Assembly: GCA_032988165.1 (NCBI GenBank)
Contig: JANTQF010000214.1
Span: forward strand, 1 to 59,269
Length of the DNA stretch: 59,269 bases
Source: Emmonsiellopsis sp. PD_33
Lineage: Eukaryota > Ascomycota > Eurotiomycetes > Onygenales > Ajellomycetaceae
Reading direction: 5' to 3'
Shown: piece after piece, positions 1-10,786 of the stretch
How positions within the stretch are numbered: position 1 is the first letter of the stretch
How the letters are laid out: every line of letters starts with the position of its first letter
The notes under the pieces: generated by a model
The model's input: the letters and a program-made list of their open reading frames with translations, nothing else
Database searches by the model: none
Told to the model about the DNA's origin: nothing
Made by a program: the position numbers and the translations under genes

Positions 1-123
1 GAATCTGAGCATACAGGGCAGGGAGAGCATCAAAGAATACATCGTTAATGATCTTAACTCCCTGTTCGAGCTCTTCCTTGGTCTTTCCAACGACTGATCC
101 CGCAACGAAGATGTTACTATTAA
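1..123 (-). CDS. 3'-ward internal exon of an unidentified gene, cut by the window edge
   Basis: Read on the minus strand, the frame starting at AAC (about position 114) stays open to the window edge and gives about 38 residues, beginning NIFVAGSVVGKTKEELEQG and continuing with a helical, acidic stretch that ends near LPALYAQI. An AG acceptor (ttaatag) lies just upstream, around 117-123, so this looks like an internal exon whose earlier exon or leader lies to the right. The composition looks like real protein (balanced, amphipathic, no stops), but I do not recognise the family. No convincing first exon was found between 124 and 900. It lies tail-side of the G6PD gene on the same strand. Confidence 0.45.
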
Positions 124-916
124 GTACACAGTTGATGCACCCCCTATACCTATATAGTAGTAAAATATAAGTAGGCAAGGAACTTAACTAACTAGATATT
201 TCAGGGCAAACAAAAAGAGGAGAGAGGGGATGACAGGAGTTAGAGGGAAAAGGAGACAAATTTCAATCAGTATAATTATAGAAAAGAAACAAGGAGAAGG
301 GAGAAATGAAAAGGAGAACACAAAATGAATAAGCTTCATAAAAGAGATTTAACCATGGAAATAAAATAAAAGAAAAGAAAACCAGAGAAAGTTAGTTCAT
401 TCCACACATTTAATATCCCCCAGTATCAGATCATCCCTTTGCCTAGTTAGGTCCTTGCTGCAAACCCCCCCAAAGTCTTTCAGAAAATTCAAAAAAGACA
501 AGCAAATGGCCATGAAACGAAAAAAAAAAGGATAAGAAAACAGGCCACTACTTAAATCAGCCAACTAAGCCAGATCAGACCAGAGCCATACCAGGCCGGG
601 TACAAGAAAACAGACATGCATTTCCCGTTTATTTCTTAATTCCTTCCTCCTAGTACCCCTATCCCCATCCCTACCCTGACCCCGACCCCTGCATCATTTA
701 TTCCGTACTTTTCATGGAAATTCGTCCGTCATTATTTTCAACTTTTATTTTTTGCAAGAAAAAGAGTATGTGATTTGGATAGAAGAGTTGAATTTATCGT
801 TGGATATAGTTAGATCGTGTGTAAACTATCGGGTTCAGTTGGTTGGCTGACGGAGGTACGGGGCGGAAATACTCGTGCGATAAACTCGAACTCCAGAATC
901 ATGAGAGTTTTGATTG
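124..916. other. intergenic: promoter/leader of the edge gene and 3' region of the G6PD gene
   Basis: No gene is supported here. Positions 180-560 are almost all purine on the plus strand (pyrimidine on the minus strand), which is usual for fungal promoters and leaders and fits a minus-strand gene starting near here. About 730-916 probably contains the 3' UTR of the G6PD gene. The best minus-strand ATG near 514 opens only 38 codons and ends in a stop. Confidence 0.5.
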
Positions 917-3107
917 TCACAAGCGGTTTGGCGCGGTGGTAAGTGGCCATTGATATCCGGCGGCGTCACTGAATTTGTACCCAAACGACGAGGTAAAGTC
1001 ATCAAGTACAGAGGGGCCACGAGAACCTAGTGAAGTTAGCAAGTGTACCATACAGTTACGGGGGCCGACAAGATAACTCACCATAAGGATACTCCATTGG
1101 GGTGATCTCCTTGTTCTCATCCAGATAGTGGAGAAGTGGAGTGAAGATCCTCCAGCTGGCGTCTAATTCGTCATCACGGACGAAGTTCGAATGATCTCCC
1201 TTGAGCGCGTCCAGGATCAGAGATTCATATGCCTCAGGGATCTTCAAATCAGAGAATCTTCGTCGGTAAGTAAGATCGAGCTCTGTGACGACGGTCTGCA
1301 TGGAAAGACCGGGAAGTTTCGAGTTCATCTTAATGTAAACAGACTCGTTGGGTTGCACGCGGATAACAAGCTCGTTTCGGGGAATATCCTTGAAGATTCC
1401 TGACGTTACGTCGCGGAATTGAATACGGATCTCGGTCTTCTGCTCGTTCAAAGCTATTACAGGCCGTTAGTAATGAGCAATACAGGGAGATGGGGAACAA
1501 CCAACCTTTTCCTGCCTTTAGGATGAAAGGCACACCATCCCACCTCTCGTTTTTGATGTATGCAACCATCGCGCAGAATGTCGCACATCTCGAGTCACGA
1601 GGGACTGTGTCGTCCTCTTTGTATGCAGGTTTGCTGCCGTCCAACGACTTTCCGTATTGACCAATGATAACGTTCTTGGGCTCAATCGCATCAATTCCCC
1701 GCAATACGCGCACCTTCTCATCGCGGATGTCTTCTGCAGAGAATGAGATTGGTCGTTCCATCGCAAGCAGGGTAAGGACCTGAAGGAGATCTAGATTCAA
1801 GTTAGCATCTGGGTTTCAGGTGCGGGATAGCGCATAGGCTTACGGTTCTGCATAACATCACGAATGATGCCAAATTCATCGAAATAACCTCCTCTGCCTT
1901 CCGTTCCAAATGGTTCTTTGAATGTGATCTGGTGTATGTTAGAGACCACGCGATAATTATAGCGAGCATTGGGAGCGGATTATACCTGAACGTTATCGAT
2001 GTGGTGGCGGTTCCAGGTGGCTCCGAAGAATTCGTTGCCGAATCGCAAGATGAGAATATTCTTGACCATTTCCTTCCCCAAGTAATGATCGATACGGAAG
2101 ATTTCCTCTTCTTTCCAGTCGGGCTCGAGAGCTCGTTGTAATTCGCGCGAGCTTCCAAGATCTTTTCCGAAGGGTTTCTCGACCTGTAGAGGAATTGATA
2201 TCAGCGCAATTCTCTCTCAAACCGCAATATATGAAATTAAGGATCCACGCACGATGATTCTCGCAATGCCATTCTTGGGATAGCAGTTCTTCTTTAGGTG
2301 TTCGGAAACGGTAATGAAGACGCTTGGTGGGAGGGCCATGTAGAAGACTCTGTTTTGTTCCTTCTTTCCCTTCTCCAGCTCCTCCAGGTGCTTGTTCAAT
2401 GCGATGAAGGAGTCGTCCTGGTCATACTGTCCGGAAATATAGGTGCAAAGGTCGCAGAAACCAGTTAATTGTTCCTCGATTTCTTTTGTGGGAACCTTGA
2501 TATATGATCGGACTCTTCGAATATATTCAGCGTGATCCATCTTCGTCCGGGCATATCCGATGATCTTGATGTCTTTGGGGAGGAATTTATTGCGGTACTG
2601 CATAATTGTTAATCGACATAGACCCTTGCGTTGTATGTTTGGGCATCTCGGGTGAGGTGGCCTACCAATCCGAAGAGGGCGGGGAACTGCGACTTGATTA
2701 GTATCACGGTTTCTAGAGAGATGGACAGCGGGGGGAAGAGGGGACTAACAGTCTTCTTCTTTGCCAGATCACCGGAGGCACCGAGGACAACGATGACTGT
2801 GTCATCTTTGAGCTCGATTGTGCTAATAGGAAGGATTGATACGAATTAGCAGATTGAGCCACAAGACAAGCCAGAGAAGCGGGCGCCGGAAAAACAAGGA
2901 CGAGCAGAGCAAACGGAAGAGAGACAATCCCACCAGCAGTTTGTAGGGGAAGCAGCCCATATCAACCAGCTGGCGGACTCTGCCTGTCCGAGAGCAAGAG
3001 GGCGGGGCGGGAACACAACGGCCGACCGCGAGGGCAAGCGGAATAGAACAGGGGAAAGCTCACCTTGCACTGTGTCTGTCGGAAGACTCTGCCAGGGAGC
3101 TCGACAT
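917..3107 (-). CDS. gsdA: glucose-6-phosphate 1-dehydrogenase
   Basis: This enzyme oxidises glucose 6-phosphate with NADP+ in the cytosol, the first step of the oxidative pentose phosphate pathway and a main NADPH source. Nine exons in phase: 3107-3064, 2822-2750, 2686-2666, 2597-2253, 2183-1986, 1928-1844, 1790-1506, 1453-1082, 1026-917. They encode 510 aa, the usual fungal length. The dinucleotide-binding motif GASGDLAKKKT is at residues 29-39, VEKPFG at 162-167, and the substrate-site signature RIDHYLGKE at 191-199. The C-terminus (SRGPSVLDDF...GYKFSDAAGYQWP) is typical of ascomycete orthologues. The start MSSSLAESS is chosen because exon 1 is the only upstream ATG that splices in phase to the conserved exon 2. 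Exon 3 is only 21 nt (FPALFGL). Intron 1 (2823-3063) is about 241 nt, much longer than the others. The family is certain; the N-terminal residues are less so. Confidence 0.95.
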
Positions 3108-6100
3108 TTTGCAATTGGCGCAGGAGGGGAGGTTGGGGGGGAGTGGGAGAACGGGACGAGGGAGGGGTGTCGAGGGGGGAGGAGAAGCAGGGCGAGGCGG
3201 GCTGGGACGGAGGATGGGTAGGTAGGCAGGTAGGTGACTGGCACAGACAAGCAGCACAAGAGACAGCAGAAGCCAGCAGCAACAAGACAAGCAGACAGAC
3301 AGCGACAGCGACAGCGACAGCGACAGAGACAGAGACAGACAGACAGACAGCGAGCAGGTGAAGCCAGCAGGCGGGCAATCACTCATAAGTAGACGACGGG
3401 GGACGGCGGCGGGCTGCAGGCCGGCTGGTGGGGGCGGGCGGCGTGACATGCCAGGTACCTGCCTCGCCATCGCTCTGCTGCCACTGCACTATGGCCGCCG
3501 ATGGACCAGCAGGTACCCGGCATGTCACTCGTTCTGGGTGCGCCCTTACCTGAGCATCACTCATCAACCCCAAGCATCTCTGTCCTGTCCGCCCATCTGC
3601 TCTGCTGCGGAAACCCTTATTCTACAAGCTTGCTTATCCAACTACACGCCTCCTTGCCTACACAGCTCTCTGTCTCTATCTCTATCTACTGATGCTGCTT
3701 GTCTTTTGGTGCCTCTTTCATTATTATTTACACGGCTCCCACGTCATGCATGGCAAATTTTCCGTCGCGGTGGGCTAGTTTTTACCCTCTTTGCTCACCG
3801 GCTCCACCAAACCTGTGCGCCGTGCTCAACAACTCCCCCGCCAAAAGACGCCGCTTTTCCAGCAATCGGATAAATTGCTTGCGTTTCTCCCTTGGTCATT
3901 TCTGTTGTCAATGTTCATTTATCCAGCCCAGCTCCGCGGTGACTGCAGGTAGCGGAAACCCTGCTGCCCTTTTTTTGTGACATAATCCTGCGTAACGGGA
4001 TGATGGTATCAAGATATGCCCCGTCGAGGAGAGAGAGTGGGAGACGCTGCTGTGCATCATTTGTCAGATGTCACTCGTCTCTTTGTCCATTGCCCCCACT
4101 CTAGACGCCCTATCTTGCTGCCACACGTTGGTTTGAGGTTCGACCAGTCTGCCACACCAACTCGCCCGGCCAGGGACGAAGCTATCCCCGTTCCCTGCTG
4201 GTCTGCTTAAGTTAGAGTGCATATATATTCCCTTGCAACCCAGCATCTTTCTTCTCTTTGTTTTATCTGATTTCCTCGACTTCACCAACACGGCCCCCTC
4301 GTCATCTCCAATAAACCCGCTCGGCGCAACTGGGTCCGAACCCACGATACATAGATACCCCTCGTCTGAGAATCCGTGGGGAAGAGGGGTAACTTAACTA
4401 ATAGTACCTCACTCACTAATATTCCCAATAAGCATCAACTCTCAGCACTTGATTACCATCCAACCATAGCGCACAACGCACCCATCACCCGGTTCTTCCA
4501 TCCACCCATCCGGATTCCCTGTCTTCGACCGTTTTACCCTTCGCAGCATTGCTGAACTCACAACCTTGAAACTGCACCGGCCTATCCGTTTGCGGAAAGG
4601 GGCCTCACGCACAAGCATTCTCACTGGGCTCGGCTTCGCCCGGACTCGTTCTCATGCGTAGTGAGTATGTAACAAGGGCTAGCAACATTTTCGTAATCAG
4701 GACGGCTATTCTGTTCCAATGCCACCCTCCTTAATAAGATCAGATCCCTCCTTGGCCCGAGTGCGGGCGCGGACCGTGGCCAAAAAACCGAATCCCGAGC
4801 ATCCTGGACGATAATACGACGCCTTTGTTTTGTCAGCATCTATGCTCCCAGGATGCGTTCGTGATCCATTGTAAATAGAATTCGAACCGCCATCAAACAT
4901 GCTTGTTCATCCGAGTTTACTCTGGCGCTCGACTGTCCCTCTCTCTCGCTTTGCAAGACAAGAACAACAACAGCCACCACCACCATACACCAACCTCGGT
5001 ACGCCAGATGTAGCCGTGGACTGTTCTTCTGTCCACATGTTGTCCCCCAGTTATGACGTACAGGTATGGGGAAGCTGTGGAACGAGCTCCATTGGCGTCC
5101 ACGTCCGTAGTTTTGTTATTTCCTTGCACAAGCCGAAAGCGGCTCCAACCAAGCCTGTGATTTGCGGATCGACAGCGGCTGTCCTTAACCAAATTTCGGG
5201 GGTGAGGGTGCCTAAGCTGGCCCCTAAGGCGGCTGTGATGGGCAGTGCGTATTTGAAATACGGTAGTTAACTTACATATTACGAGAGTCTTTCCTTTCTG
5301 GCTCTCATCAACTCTCTCAAAAAGAATGATTATTATCTGATCAGATAAACGCTCGACGTCCTGGTCTATCCCAGATTCATTCTCCTCTCAAATCCCCCAG
5401 TGGTGGGTATACCGTGATGCTGCTCGACCTTCGTATTTCTATATATAGCACCCCATCTCGCCGTGGGGAGACCAGCCAGGATGTTTCATCAAACAGCCAT
5501 CTTCCCCTCCCTTCCAGCCTCCGTTCATTCTCCTCACCCGCCCACGCACCGATGCATTCTGCACGGATCAGATCTATTTTGGTCCCCGAGAACCAACGAA
5601 AAGCTTGAATTACCTTTCTCCAGTGCTGGAGATGTGACTGGCTGACTGGATGAACTGATGAAACTGGTTCAATTGTCCTTTGGGCGCTATGCATGCTGAT
5701 GGGTGCTGAAGAATACCTCGACCGCCACGCCCCGCCTGGCTGTAATTTCTTATGGGTTACACCTCTTGCCAGAGATCACAAGATTAATTGACTTCTAATG
5801 GGCACATGCCCATCGCAGTGTTCACCAACTCACACAGGGGACATATTTCTGGGGGGTTGGCATTGGAGGGGAACCCATGGAGTCCCTCCAGAACCCTCGG
5901 GGGTACGCACAGAAAATGGCCTGGCGTTGAACAAGCATCAAATGCAGCCTACCCGCTTTAATCAATATACAACCAAGCAACCAACACGGCTAAAAATACC
6001 GTTTACTACACTCCGTGCAATGCTTGGACGCCTGAAGGATCCCCCGCAAGATCCTGCGAAGCTGTTGGTTGGCTGCTTGATTCGTCCAGGGTCTTCGAGC

Positions 6101-6463
6101 TCCTTGCTCGGCGCTTACACTGGACCAGACCAAGTAGTTACATGAGACTTGGTAGCAACACCCATACTGCAGCGGGTATCTATTTTTGCCATTCTGCACG
6201 CTCTCTGCCGCTATGCGGGTTACTCCGGGCTGCTTGAAATTAACTGCCATGGGGAGTGTTCATGGGTATGTATTCTGGCGCTGCTTTGAATTGATAAATA
6301 GGCGTTTCCTTGGCCCACCGTTGTTTCTTGGTTCTTGAAACATGGTCAACTTTTTGTGAAGAATTGTCGATAGCGGGCCAATCTGCATGGCATTATATCA
6401 CTCTCTGTGAAGCTTTCTACGCCCTCTATTGCTCTACAACAGGTACAATATTCTCCCGCAAAC
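3108..6463. other. intergenic, 3.4 kb, between the G6PD and FHA-pseudokinase genes
   Basis: This is a divergent intergenic region. Open frames here (for example 4064-4345 minus, 4899-5270 plus, 5377-5694 minus) have no recognisable motif, no splice-supported extension and chance-like composition, so none is called. The first 250 nt hold the microsatellite and the G6PD promoter. Pyrimidine-rich stretches occur at about 3500-3750. Confidence 0.5.
3288..3352. repeat. (GACAGC)n / (GACA)n microsatellite upstream of the G6PD gene
   Basis: Tandem AGACAG and GACAGC units run across about 3288-3352, then grade into GACA units. The tract lies about 180-245 nt upstream of the G6PD start codon. On the gene's own strand it is a pure CTGT/GCTGTC pyrimidine-rich tract, likely in the promoter or 5' leader. 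Confidence 0.8.
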
Positions 6464-8229
6464 ATGCCGGGCTCAGGACTACGCGCTCGCACTCTCTTCT
6501 CCCTCGTCCCGCTCAACGACCACGCCCTGCGCGTGGTCATGACGTCAGAAAACAGACATCTATTATCATTACTTGACGACGGGTCTCATGCTCTTGATCT
6601 CGGTGCCTTCATACAACCCCGACAGTCCAATGTGCTCGCCACTATCGGACGAAATGGTGATATCAAAGTGAAGGAGCCTGGCGTAGCCAACATCCAGTGC
6701 TCTTTTGAACAACAACCGACGACGAAGGAGGTTATGCTCTCGGACAGGTCGGCAGATAACACGACACAAGTCTCCGGTGTAAATTGCTTCCCGTTTGTCC
6801 CAGGTCGACGACGCCGCGTTGTTGTACGGGTCGACGTAAATACCGAGATCGGGTTCGGGGGGCCAAGCTGTGACCTCTTCCAGTTTGCCATTGTCTGGTA
6901 TGGACAGCAGGTCCGGTTTTCGAAGCCACAGCAGGGGATACGGGTTTCCTTTGACGAATCTCAAGATCCGGCACATGCCCAGGCGGGCAGGCTTGGGAAA
7001 ATAAGATACGTGCAGGGCAGGAGTTTTGGTCGTGGGACTTCAGGGGAAGTCAGTGAAGCGCTGGATGTTGATACTGGAAACATCATGGCTGTGAAAACCA
7101 TCATGAGACCGGCTGGTGGATGGAGCCAGGAGAAGTGGATAGAGCTGAAGAGAGGAATCGATACCATCTCCAGCGTCTCACATGTAAGTCCCATAACTGG
7201 CCACTCCATTGTCCCACAACTAATGATCCCCAGCCCAAAATCCTCCAATACATTGGCTGCCAAAACCTTTCCGAAAAAACCAGCGAGATCTTCACCGACC
7301 GCCTAGATGGCAACGTACTCACCCTCGCCGACCAAAACGCCTTCCAACAGACCCGCGGCCTCGCAAACTCCCTCATGAAAGACATGCTCCAAGCCCTCGA
7401 CTACCTCTCCACCCACCACATTATCCACTACGCCGTTAAGCCCGAGAACATCCTCTACAAACGCGCCGCAGACGGCACGCACACCTTCCAACTCTCCGAC
7501 ACCAACTTCTCCGCCCTAACCCGCGACCCACGCGCGATCGATAAATGCCGCATATTCCACGCGCCCGAAATCCTCAACAGGAAACCCGTCCTCTCGACAA
7601 AAATCGACGTGTGGGCGTTGTACGTTACGCTGATTTACCTCGTGAATGTCAGCGGCCACCGCCTCCAGCTCCTCCACTCACGCACAGACACCGACCTCAT
7701 CGAGGTCATCAGACGGTCAACGCACGAGGCATGCTTTAATGATTTCGCGGCAATGGCTACCGTTGAACCTACAGCGCGCGCAACGGCGGGCCAGATGCTC
7801 GCGAGAAACTTCCAGGCCCCCGGATTACCCATGCCCCCTTCTCCGCCCGTGTCGATGGCGTCGCAGACACAGACACAGACACAGACACAGACACAGACAC
7901 AGAAACAGAAACAGAAACAGCAGGTTGTGAAGACCGTTCCTATTCATGTGTCTGTACCTGTGACTACTCCTCCTCCTACTACTACTACAACCGCACCAGC
8001 GGCTGTTGCCGTTTCTGGTACTGGTACTGGTACTGGTACTGTGGCCGTTACTGTCACGGCGGCAGTGAGCGGGGCAGCAAGTGCAGCGATGACGGCAGTG
8101 AGGCGGAGGAAGGCATCTGTTACTGGGAAGAATATTAATATTAATATCTTTTCGAGGAAGCAGGGGGAGAGGAGGGGTGTGGTTGCTGCGGATGGTGGTG
8201 GGGGTGGTGGGGGTGGGTTGTTCGATTAG
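6464..8229 (+). CDS. FHA-domain protein with a kinase fold lacking the catalytic base (predicted pseudokinase)
   Basis: Two exons, 6464-7183 and 7234-8229, joined by a 50-nt GTAAGT...CAG intron, encode 571 aa. Residues about 55-150 resemble an FHA phosphothreonine-binding domain (TIGRNGDI at 60-67). A kinase fold follows: glycine loop GRGTSG at 189-194, VAIK lysine K211, candidate helix-C glutamates E223/E227, APE motif in HAPEIL at 349-354, and DVW at 365-367. The HRDLKPEN loop is HYAVKPEN (305-312), so the catalytic Asp is Ala307. DFG is DTN (329-331), keeping the Asp. The tail holds QT/QK repeats, TGTGTG runs, an NIN run and a poly-Gly end. The start is the first ATG in frame; an upstream GTG-led extension is not a eukaryotic start. 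By family it should bind phosphopeptides and act as a scaffold; catalytic inactivity is inferred. Confidence 0.85.
7868..7921 (+). repeat. (ACACAG)n coding microsatellite
   Basis: Tandem CAGACA units, then CAGAAA units, encode alternating Gln-Thr and then Gln-Lys in the tail of the FHA-pseudokinase. Length is probably polymorphic between strains, in steps of 6 nt that keep the frame. Confidence 0.9.
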
Positions 8230-8740
8230 GAGAGAGAGAGGTATTTTGGGTTTGTTTATGCGTTATGGGATTTATGCTGATGAATTACTGATTGATTGAG
8301 TTTTTATGTCCTTGATTTGTTGTGCTTTAGCGGTTGGTTTCTTTTACATATGGTCTTTCCCCGCGTGTGTTGTTCTCTGGCTACCTATCATTTGTTTCTT
8401 TCTTCCTTTCTTTCTTTTTGTTTCCCCTGGGTTATTGAAGCATTGCGAGGGCGTTTATGATAAGTTCACATTTTATTTAACTAGTTATCTTGGGCAAATT
8501 TTTGGGAAATGCAAAACAAGCAAGCAAGCTATGTATTAGCTTGGGAAGGGAGGGAGGGAAGGTATCTATCTATCTAGCTCTCATTCCTGTATTTTTTTTA
8601 TTCATTTCCTGGCAAATAAATATTCTAGTTATATACCAGATTTTCTTTCATATTTGAAATTCTTTTTACATCCCACTTCTTATTTTCCTACTTTTTTCCT
8701 TTCCTCTCCTCTCCCCTCTCCTCCTTGCAAAAATTAATGA

Positions 8741-8763
8741 TATATATATATATATATATATAT
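8741..8763. repeat. (TA)n dinucleotide microsatellite
   Basis: An uninterrupted TA run of about 11 units in an AT-rich stretch downstream of the pseudokinase gene. Confidence 0.9.
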
Positions 8764-9441
8764 AGAAAGAATCGATTTGAATTTGAAACCTCAATTCTCC
8801 CCCCTTTAGTAAATAATTACACATCTAATAAGACCCAGGAAATTTTCACTACATCAAGCATAGTTGACTCACAATATGCTTACATGCAGGTAGGTTGAGT
8901 TAGCATGCAGCATGAGCAAAAACACAAAACTTGCAAGATTTAAGGCTGGCTGGGCTGCGTGGGTTATAGGGGGGTGAAAGGCATAGTTAGTTACTACTCC
9001 GTACGGATAATGTTACTCGAATTCCCCGGCAGTTGCAGACATATTTTATCCAGTTACTTGCTGCATATGTATGTACCATGTATGAGCACTTCTCCTGAGA
9101 TTGGTCATAGCTTGCCAGTTCTCCCATGGATGGTGAGTTTCAGTTATCTGCATGAGGCGTGTCGAGGGATGGCCAATTAGCTGGCAATTCGGCAATGGGG
9201 GCACGGCATGAGGTCGCGATTTCGGAGGATTTTCATGAAATAACTACAGAGGAGGTTGGTATTTACCTGAATTGACTGACTCAGCTGGTGATTCGTGAAG
9301 AAAATAGAAAAAGGAACCAAAAAAAAAAGCAAAGTAAAACGCCAAAGTCTGGTAGAAAACGTGCTTTGACCACGAGTGATGGATGCAAGACGGGATGAAA
9401 ATGCCAAAGGTCAATGCCAAATGCAAATGCCGTGTCACATT

Positions 9442-9465
9442 CAATCCAATCCAATCCAATCCAAT
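9442..9465 (+). repeat. (CCAAT)n pentanucleotide tandem repeat
   Basis: CAAT followed by four perfect CCAAT units in tandem. Each unit equals the core site of the fungal CCAAT-binding (HAP) complex. It is 1.3 kb upstream of the MFS gene, so a regulatory role is only a possibility. Confidence 0.8.
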
Positions 9466-10786
9466 GCATGTAAAAAAAGCCAGGAGAATTGTAGAATCAA
9501 TGGGAGCTTTGCTCGTCGTTTTGGCATGTATGGCCGGTTTAGTTAATAGCTATGAACTCAATGGGTAATGTGAAAACACAATTGAATACCTAGATCCCTG
9601 AGATCCCGGGGGTGCGCCCTAAGGAGAAGTGAGCCACATTGATCAGAGATAGTTCCTAGATATCTCGTTGAGCTTCTCCAAACTCCGATTCCATTTCCAC
9701 ATCGCGGACCTTGATGAGGAGATAACATTCTCCGATAACCCAATTATTAATACACCCCCTTCCTCTCTTCCATCCCGCCATCTCGTATTACCGTCCGGGT
9801 ATGTCTTCCTCTTTCACAAACTGCCAGGCTCAGATCAAAGCGGATTTCCATTCTCACCGTCAAAGTCGAATTGATCTGCATAGGGTGGTACAATTGATAC
9901 CGAATTCCCTAGTATCCATTGCTCAACCCCGCGGCGACTTCCGCCTCGCCACTCGCATTTATGTGTGTGGTGTTCAGATTAAATATCAGATCCCGATCGA
10001 CTCAAGCCCAGTCCGAAAACAGGACTATTACTCATAGCTAAATAAGTTAAAAGCCAGCTGGGTTAAGCCGAGTACGACGGGGGAAGCCGTTGGCAAGTTT
10101 GGTGAAAGTTACTCGAACAGGAGGAGTACAAAAAACGGGGGGGTTAATGGTGTCACGTTGGGAACTGTTCAGTTGGACTTCTTTTTCCTTTTCCTTTTCT
10201 TTTTCTTTGCTTTTTTGTTTAATCCTTTTTAATTCCTTCAAGCTGGGTTTCTCTCTCTCCTTTTAACTGAGGGGCATAGGACAGGTTTGGCCGTGATCCT
10301 GTCACTGCTCCCGCGGGCTGTGGCTGCTCCTTTTTTTTTTTCCATTTCTCTTTTTGACATATTTTCGATATATCCTTTTTCCTCGTTTTATACTAACTGG
10401 TCTTTGCAGTTTCTGTTGATCTTGTTAAAGCTGGAGCTGGCTTCTATTGAATAGAGAGAAAGAGAGACAAGGAAAGACCTCCATACATCGCGAGATTTCG
10501 CCCGTCTCAGACCATTACATTCACCATTTATAAATCCCATTTCATTGCTTTCTTGTCATTTCGTGTTTATCCTGCTGCTGGATATCTATTTGGAAAAAAA
10601 GATTCCCTCTTGCTGGCATGTATCGATTCTATTCTGCTCTGCCAAAAACATCCATTCTATCAAGTCTTTTTTTTTGCTTGTTGTAATTACTTCTGCTTCC
10701 CACATCACCTCCTATCACATATAGGGAGGGATATCTATATCCCCAAAAAGTTATCTGATTGCACTCGATCCTCAAGGTTAAACAAG

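Larger units (their letters stand above)
8230..10786. other. intergenic, 2.6 kb
   Basis: No gene is supported. The region contains the 3' region of the pseudokinase gene, a (TA)n run at about 8741-8763, an A/T-rich stretch at 8580-8830, CCAAT pentamers at 9442-9465, and a strongly T-rich leader before the MFS gene (10180-10790). Short ORFs around 8306-8539 and 9383-10037 lack motifs. Confidence 0.5.

Noticed and set aside
4315..4345. TGGGTCCGAACCCA stretch considered as the T-arm of a tRNA
   Set aside because: The T-loop lacks TTC, the 5-bp stem does not pair and no D- or anticodon arm fits.
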